NCBI GenBank assembly: GCA_009760855.2
Contig: WPIO01000092.1
Location: 451,001-515,000, forward strand
Length of the DNA: 64,000 nt
Source of the DNA: Cristatella mucedo
Lineage: Eukaryota; Bryozoa; Phylactolaemata; Cristatellidae
Direction: 5' to 3'
Positions 57,125 to 64,000 of the stretch are shown piece by piece. Made by a program: the position numbers and the translations under genes. Within the stretch, counting starts at the first letter, position 1; every line of letters starts with the position of its first letter. A model generated the notes under the pieces. The model was not told where the DNA came from, made no database searches, and worked only from the letters and a program-made list of their open reading frames with translations.

Positions 57125-58330
57125 AAAGCTGCCGACGACAGACAATGCCGCGACGATCCATGCGAAGAGCACGAAGTTAATTGAGATTGGCAATTAACTA
57201 TGACGACGACCGGAGGGAGTAATAGAGCAAACAATAGAAGCCTGCAGCCTGGAGACGTGCTGGCAGCCAGGGGTGAGTCACTTAAAATTAGCTTCGCTTT
57301 CCCGACCGAGTGATTGCAAACGGCCTGCCAGCTTTTCACCTAAACGCTCCTAATCAGCCTTTAGTTATCGGTTTCTCCATACATAGTGCAGAGCGTATAT
57401 CTGCAGTCGAAGCTTAACGATGCCCAGCAGAAAGCAACTTGGCCGATGGCATTCGAGGGTTAGTTAAAGATCGCCAGTAGTAGTAATAGCCTTGCAGAGT
57501 TACAGACAGCAGCTCATCAGCTCATCACTAGGCTCACACAGAGTGCTTACAGGTGGCAAAAGGAATTTGCAAGTCAGCGTGTTAATTTTTCAATGGGTCG
57601 CTACAGCCAGTCGGCCATGTTTCCCCAAGTCCACCGCACCATTTCGACCGGCAACTGCGTACATCGTCACTGAGCGACTCGTCTCGTTTCCCTCCACGCG
57701 CTAGAGCTGGCAGCTCCCATTTCGCCCCCTTCCCCGCCCCTTCCAGTCCAGCCGCTCGATCCGCGAGCCGTAGCAATTGCCTTTGTGAGCTCAGCGCTGC
57801 CTGCGGTTGGCGGTCCGCTGAGCAGCCGGCATCTGCGCTTGGGCAGCATCCGGCCTCGGCGCAGCAGGCAGGCGCTGGTGCCGTCGTCCATTGTTTTGAG
57901 AAGCTCTCGGGCTGCTAGAGGTCGTCAAAGGTAATTAGCCACTGGTTTCGTTCTTTTGCGGATGCACATGCTGTTGACACCCCTGGGCCCTCTACCAACT
58001 CCCGCGAGGTGGGAGAGCGCAGCGACATTATCGACGATTGGATGCGCGCGCCAACCGATTTCGTCCGTGCGTCGCGACGACGCGCCGGCCGCACTCTAGT
58101 TGCACCGGGCCTCCGGGTCGCCTCTCCTCGCGTTGCCACTTGTGCTCGGGCGCGTGACTCGAGAACGGCTGGGGCGTCACTAAATCATCGCCAAATAAAT
58201 AGATAAAATAAAAAGATATCTTCTCTCCTCGGGAAACCGACCGCTAGCGTGCATGCGGAATACAGCACCCCGGTCTTATGTAACGGATCCCAGTCTATTG
58301 CTTCGCGAAGCCACAGTGGCCAAGTGGGTG
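57125..58330. other. No recognisable feature
   Basis: Mixed composition; frames under 75 codons, with no repeat shared with the rest of the window. Confidence 0.45.
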
Positions 58331-58440
58331 TTGCCGGAGAGTTCTCTGTAGCGCACTCGCAGGCTAGGCGGCTATCATTACGCATTAAGAGAAAGTGAGA
58401 CTTATAGCTGACTACGGCAGTCGGGAAAGTGAGTAGCTCA

Positions 58441-58489
<49 letters not shown>
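58441..58489. repeat. (TA)n tract
   Basis: Pure AT dinucleotide of about 49 bp, immediately followed by the tail end of a SINE-2 copy. Confidence 0.97.
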
Positions 58490-58496
<7 letters not shown>

Positions 58497-58623
58497 TGTA
58501 TAGCGCCTTAAGGTAACTTAATCTCTATTCAGGCGTTTCACGTATGCCACGGGGCTAGAGCCCACGACCTCGGCCAGACCTCGGTCGGAGCGAGCACCTT
58601 AACCACTGGGCTAAAACCAGCAT
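58487..58623 (-). mobile_element. SINE-2 copy, best preserved
   Basis: Read on the minus strand: GCTGGTTTTAGCCCAGTGG (A box), AAGGTGCTCGCTCCGACCG, GTCGTGGGCTCTAGCCCC (B-box position), GTGAAACGCCTGAATAGAG, TTAAGGCGCTATACAAATAA. The tail is the L2-type hairpin. Confidence 0.9.
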
Positions 58624-59069
58624 GACAGTAGCAGATCAGGATGGCTGGATATGATGTGCTGCAGTCGCAAGCAGGAGCAGGAGACTAGATGTCGTTGCTT
58701 AAGAGCAGTGGAAGTGAATTCCACGGTCTTGGACCAGGGGGCAAAAGCTTTTATCGCCAACGGTCTTTAAGCGTAGGAATGATGTAGAAAAGAACTTATT
58801 GTCCAGTATAGACCTGAGGGCACGAGGAGGCTGAAACTGCGGTAGCAGTTCTGCTAGGTATGAAGTTAAGCCATGGCGGGCCTTGTGGGTCAGAGTAAGA
58901 ATTTGGCTCAGTGTCCGCTGATCAACCGGGACAATCGAAGCTACTTCAATAAAGGAGATACATGGCTGAACCTCTGGAATTTGTTGTCCAGCCTAGCCTA
59001 GCTGCAGAGGATTAATGGCTCTTTTCGGTAGCCCGGCCAAAGCAGAACTGCAGTAGTTAGTCCAGCCTT

Positions 59070-59760
59070 GACCGAACCAGGGATCTAGTAAGATATCTAG
59101 CTAGCCACCTTGCTAGACTGTGCCTGCCTAATCTTAGGCGACGAGGATCGGACGCGCGACGATGGCCTTTCTGGTTGCCATTCTGGTAGCGCCTTCCGGG
59201 AGATTTCGGGCCGGGGTGTTAAAGGCTCAATCGATCTTTCTCGCTCGCTCCCTCCTCGGCACCTTTATAGAGAGAGAGAGAGCAGCCAGAAACGGCAAAG
59301 CTGAATGCTAACATCCTCCGGCGTAAGATGCCACGTTTAGCACCGGCAGGGCGTCATCGCTGCTTGGCACCTCACAGAGCTGGTTCAAAAAGGTAAGTTT
59401 TATAGCTCTTGATTAACCCCACCCACCCACCCCCCCGGGGGAGGGTGGTTGGTGAAGCACTGCCCAGGAGGTGAAGGTTGGGTGTGGGCGGTCCGCCCTT
59501 CTTCCGCTTTCCTTCCTCCCTCCTTTCCTTCCCACCTTTCTCTAAAAAGTAATCGGACGCTCAAGCAAACGACGTGGCCTCCTACCTTTTCCCCCCGCAG
59601 GCTCTAACCAAGGAGCTATTGTTTGAAGAGAGAGCATTGATTTGTGAGCGCAGATGCACGCGATTCTGGCGCAAGGAAATACCTGGCGGCGGCATACCGA
59701 TGTTTAGTCAGAGAGCGATTTGCCTGCGGATCGTATTTTCCGTGCGCTCTGTTTGGCTTT
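59070..59760. other. No recognisable feature
   Basis: Contains runs of CCCACCC/GGGGG near 59,420-59,445 that could pair locally. No gene or repeat recognised. Confidence 0.45.
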
Positions 59761-59769
59761 GTTCATAAA

Positions 59770-59983
59770 CGTTGGCTATTGCGGTAAAGCTCGCCTGGGC
59801 CTTGCCAGGGCATCGCTGGCGCTGCACATTTGCTGGTTTAGGTCCTATCGAAGTGGGAAGCATTAGAGGGCACCGGGTCAATAGCCAGCGATCGTACGAT
59901 GAGCCTTTAAGGTATTGGATACCCAAAGATCTGTCCTTGGGCCACTTCTTTTCATAACGTATACCCACTCTCTCTTTTCTCTT

Positions 59984-60027
<44 letters not shown>

Positions 60028-60770
60028 CGATGTAATCCCCACGTACAATGTACGCTGATTTATTCTTATGCTGATGACCGACACGTAGCTGTACAAAGGC
60101 TTTTCCAGCTAGTACTTCTGACATCCGCATTTGGATGGCAACACATTTTCTCAAAGAGAACGACGACACAACCAACGCACTAGCTCTGGTAAAACATGCC
60201 GCCACTCAGAAACTGGAAAGTAACCTTAGAATTAGAGCTCGGCCTGTACATCCTGCACAGTAAGTTGCCTTTGCGCGGGATCTTGGGTCACAACGACTTT
60301 CACTAGAACACGCCACAGTAGCTCCTTACTCAAGTCTGCCTATTTTCAGCTACGCAAAATAATAACAATAATGATGCACTTGATAAAGCGCCCTCAGAGA
60401 ACTCAATCTCTCTCCAGGTCCTTTACGTTAAAATTTGGGCTTGCTTAGATGATGATGTCGCAGTCACGCTGGTCCATATATTTGTGACCTGTCTTCTAGA
60501 CTTCTGTATTTCATTACTTGCAACTCTCCCTTCCTCTCCTCCAATAACACTTCTTACACAACTACTCTCCTTCTGTGGACTATGGCTCATGCTTTTCAGC
60601 GGTCCTGAGCTGCTACTTCCATGCCACTCACTACCTCAACTGCTCTCCTGACTCTGCTATGCTTCCCACCTTCTCTTTGTTGCGTGAGATGAAGTCTGTT
60701 GGCGACCAAATGCGCACCGAAAGCCGCTTAGGCTGTGAGTGCGCTATGCAAAACTCTCCTGCGTAACATC
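59770..60770 (+). mobile_element. Mosaic of worn L2 LINE fragments with a nested L2 tail
   Basis: Plus-strand remnants: DIRIWMATHFLKENDDTTN (60120-60176) and IWACLDDDVAVTLVHIFVTC (60430-60490) belong to the L2 C-terminal half. A (CT)n tract lies at 59969-60024. At 60355-60428 a minus-strand L2 tail ((AAT)n, ACTTGATAAAGCGCCCTC) sits inside the plus-strand copy. At 60560-60770 L2-B 3' sequence follows, ending AAAGCCGCTTAGGCTGTGAGTG. Confidence 0.75.
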
Positions 60771-60774
60771 CACA

Positions 60775-61800
60775 TGGTCTTTGTGGAGTTACAGACGGAG
60801 ATACATCACAACACGCTTACAGTTGCGTGCAAAGTTTATCAGCAAGTCTTAGCTGTTGTGAACGTCGCAGCTGCCACATTACACCAGCCACGTTTGTTAC
60901 ATCCGTTGTGACGGCCCCTTCTCGAAAGTTCTGATTGGGCGTTAGGTACTCGCTTCCGAAAGTCTTTACGAAAGAAAAGTACTGTCCTCCTCTGCTCACA
61001 CAAGCTTCCTAGCTTGGCTCCTCTCCTGCCGACGTAGCTAGCGAACAAGGAAGGAGGCAGAAAGAAAATTGGAACGAGGCAAGATCGTGGCAGCCTGCCT
61101 CGGGAGCCCGACTCAGAGCCGCACGAAACGCATCCGCGACGTTCTACCCGGCCTTGCGCTCCGCTATGGAAACAGACCCGCTTAGTCGTCTGCACGCCGG
61201 TCGAAGGTCGAAAAGATTCTAGAACCGCTCCCTGCGCCTCCGAGCTACTGATGGGCAGCGGTGGCTCCAGCGAGTCGCGGCGGTGCGCGTGCCTAAACAG
61301 CCTAAACAGCGAGTCCACGTGCTAGAGCGAGCGACTCGGCGCAGGGCAGCAGAGGTGAGCTGCGTCGCTACAGGAAGGAGGCCGGACAGATTGCCGACCC
61401 CGAATGTAGCGACGAGTCGCAATAGCTGGGCACGAGCCACCCCCGCAGATTCGTACGCGTGCGGTTTTGATCGTCATAGTTCACGAACCGCTAATCTCGA
61501 CCCGTTATCAGGGTCAGATTAAAATGCCGGCCTGCGTCTCAAAAGTGGTGCGCCCCTATTAAGCGCATGATCATCGGATGGCTGCCAGGCGACATCCCTA
61601 CGAAAACCAAATTGTGCCGAGCGAAGTCGGCCTGCGAGGAGGCGGCGGCGGCATCGGCGATCGAGCCTCAGCTGCTGGCGACCGCGGACGCCGGCGGAGC
61701 GCCGGGCGCCTTGTCGCTAGCTCACATCTATCCGCCGCTGAGGGCGCTCGGCTGCTGGAACGTTCGCCGGTCAGGGAAAACCCGACTCCACAGCCACCGA
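60775..61800. other. No recognisable gene
   Basis: At 60840-60900 a further worn L2 scrap may be present (AGTCTTAGCTGTTGTGAACG). 61,050-61,800 is GC-rich with short frames. Confidence 0.4.
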
Positions 61801-61805
61801 CTGGA

Positions 61806-62371
<566 letters not shown>

Positions 62372-63500
62372 TGGGCGGTTTTATTCAGCCGGCGCCCAGC
62401 GTCGGCTTGAAAACGATCAGGTGGGGGGCCGCTGCGAGTCAGTAGCACTCCGTCACCTGGAGCAGGACGCTGGGCTACCGTGGGGTCTCTCCTTTTCCGT
62501 CGCATCCGCCTCCCCGTCCGCCCGTTTTCGCGTAGCGGCCGGCTCGCCGCGTCGGTGCCGCCTCGGCTCGCTCGACGAGCGGCGCAACGTATGTGGGCAA
62601 GCGGTTAATTGGGACGGCAGCAGGACAGTTGCGGAGCAGGTGCGCTGCCCGCACCGTCGGCGCCACCGATGAGACTTGACGCGCGCCGCGCACCGCAACG
62701 TGGCTAATTGCCGGCCAGCGACGGCTGGCGCAGCCGCGTCCAAAGGGCAGCGAAGCGAAAAGACAACAGGATTCGCGGAGACGCAGCTGTCGCAACATTG
62801 CCACTCCGCCCGGGCGAGTCCGCCGGAGCGAGTCCGCCGGATCAAGTCCGCCGGATCAAGTCCGCCGGTGCGTCCTCGAGTCCGCCGGAGACGGCGCGAG
62901 GCCGACGGCGGCGGGCAATTACAGGGGCGTGCTGCCGTGCGGCGGCGCGCGACGAGCTCCCAAACGGCGGGCGGCGATCGCTGAGAGCACACGCCCCGCC
63001 GCCGCAGCCGCTGCGAGGCTACGCGCGACGGGCCGCAGTTGGCGCGCTCCCGCGCCCAGTCGCGTCATCGGCTGCGCCGACTCGGCAGTTATGCGCGTCG
63101 GTGACGACGCAGCGACGGAGCAATTCGTCGCCCGCGATCGGCTCAGGTCGCGATCGTCCGGTCACGTCTGTTGCTCGGCATTCTTTCCTTTCGCAGCTCG
63201 TCGCTTCCGCCGCAGCGCCGTTCAGACCGCCGAATGGCATACCGCAGCCCCGCCCACCGAGGCTGCATCTCCGTGAGATGAAGCGAAAGAGGCGCATCGT
63301 AGAAGAAGTAGAGAGGAAACCGGATAACCTCGGCCGCCAGCGGTAGGACCGCGGATGCCGAAATTCCCGCGGTCGCCTGCATTCCGTCAGCTCCGTCTAT
63401 CGCTCTCGCTCGAGCGGCGGCGCGCGGATGTAGAAGAGTGCGCGGAATTAAAGAACCGCGAGGAATTTCGAAAGTTTCATCAGCGAGAAACTCGCCTCGC
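62372..63500. other. GC/CpG-rich block, no gene recognised
   Basis: Includes a short tandem GAGTCCGCCGGA/ATCAAGTCCGCCGG array at about 62,817-62,890. Arg/Ala-rich frames cover both strands and are judged compositional. Confidence 0.45.
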
Positions 63501-63502
63501 CG

Positions 63503-63640
63503 CTTCAGTTGGCCCAGCTGTTAAGGCGCTCGCCCCGATCAAGGTCTGGCCGAAGTCGTGGGCTCGAGCCCACGACGGAGTACGCAAAGCGCCTGAAAAG
63601 AGATTAGGTTCTCGTAGGCGCTATTCGATTGAAGGAATTT
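63503..63640 (+). mobile_element. SINE-2 copy
   Basis: TTGGCCCAGCTGTTAAGGCG (A box), CTCGCCCCGATCAAGGTCTG, GTGGGCTCGAGCCCACG (B box), GCGCCTGAAAAGAGATTAGG, CTCGTAGGCGCTATTCG. Its tail is part of the 199-bp block duplicated at 55533. Confidence 0.88.
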
Positions 63641-63771
63641 TTTTTAATAACGTCCAGCGCCTCCGCGTTCGCTTGCAGTGACCGGCACGCGCCGGCGACC
63701 GACAGGTGGCGTCCACGATCGCTCCCGTCTGGAACTCGGTAGCGGTCTGAGCGCGATCCTTCCGGCGGCGG
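63573..63771 (+). repeat. 199-bp duplicated block, inverted partner at 55533
   Basis: See the entry at 55533. Beyond the match the two loci differ at once on both sides. The last 230 bases of the window are GC-rich with nothing recognised. Confidence 0.9.
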
Positions 63772-64000
63772 TTCGGCAGGCGCGCGCACGATGCAAGGTT
63801 CGGCGACGCACTCAGTCCACCAGCCTTTGGCGTGCATTTGCTTCGTGCCGTCTCTCCGTCTGTAACTTGGCCAAGAAGCGGCGAGCGAGGGTCGAGCGAG
63901 ATGTCGAGCGCTGGCTTCCGGTGCGCTGCCGTTCTGCGTCGCCTGGCGCCGCCGGCATTCGTCGCTCGCTCGTCGGAGCTGGCGCGCTGCGAGCAGCTGC

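Larger units (their letters stand above)
58335..59060 (-). mobile_element. L2-B LINE fragment interrupted by (TA)n and a SINE-2
   Basis: Minus-strand coding remnants: KARHGLTSYLAELLPQFQPP, RALRSILDNKFFSTSFLRLK, then VGDKSFCPLVQDRGIHFH. These match the L2 C-terminal plan but differ from the main subfamily. The 3' end is GTAATGATAGCCGCCTAGCC...GCGCTACAGAGAACTC at 58335-58390. It is interrupted at 58441-58623 by (TA)n and a SINE-2. Confidence 0.75.

Overview
This window is animal nuclear DNA. One spliced gene is recognised with confidence, a dystroglycan (DAG1 orthologue) on the minus strand. The rest is intron, CpG-rich DNA, retrotransposon debris and very long simple repeats. Spliceosomal introns, L2-clade LINEs, tRNA-derived SINEs and a dystroglycan point to a bilaterian, probably an invertebrate. 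The sequence alone does not name a phylum.

Layout. 1-12 kb is AT-richer and holds mostly L2 LINE fragments and SINEs. 12-13.4 kb has two weak candidate exons of unknown identity. 14.93-36.48 kb is the dystroglycan coding region read right to left: signal-peptide exon (36.3 kb), N-terminal Ig-like/S6 exon with a furin-type site (31.5-32.3 kb), Thr/Ser-rich mucin exon (22.9-23.5 kb), two exons for an Ig-like+SEA unit (18.2-19.1 kb), one exon bridging that SEA to a further Ig-like domain (17.2-17.4 kb), and a terminal exon with the last Ig-like+SEA, transmembrane helix and cytoplasmic tail (14.9-16.2 kb). Six of the seven coding exons have GT-AG borders read directly. Phases agree at every junction except coding exon 2 to the mucin exon. 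38-40.9 kb is a CpG-rich block, the likely promoter and 5' UTR exon region. 42.8-46.2 kb is a nearly complete but dead L2 LINE. 46.7-64 kb alternates GC-rich blocks with LINE/SINE copies and AG/CT tracts of 50-550 bp; no gene is recognised there.

Main observations. (1) The dystroglycan carries an extra Ig-like+SEA unit: three units in all, against two in the vertebrate protein. The intron cutting the Ig-like domain lies at the equivalent place in the two membrane-side units. (2) The SEA self-cleavage motif G-S-V-V-V is present in the middle SEA and missing from the membrane-proximal one. (3) The terminal PPxY dystrophin-binding motif is degraded while internal PPEY and PPYQPP are kept. (4) LINEs and one SINE family share the same stem-loop tail (GCGCCT...AGGCGC), a LINE-SINE partnership. 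(5) Complementary AG/CT tracts and inverted SINEs bracket dystroglycan exons. (6) Perfect or near-perfect short inverted repeats recur, and a 199-bp block appears twice in inverted orientation 8 kb apart.

All identifications come from reading the sequence and from knowledge of the families; no search was run.
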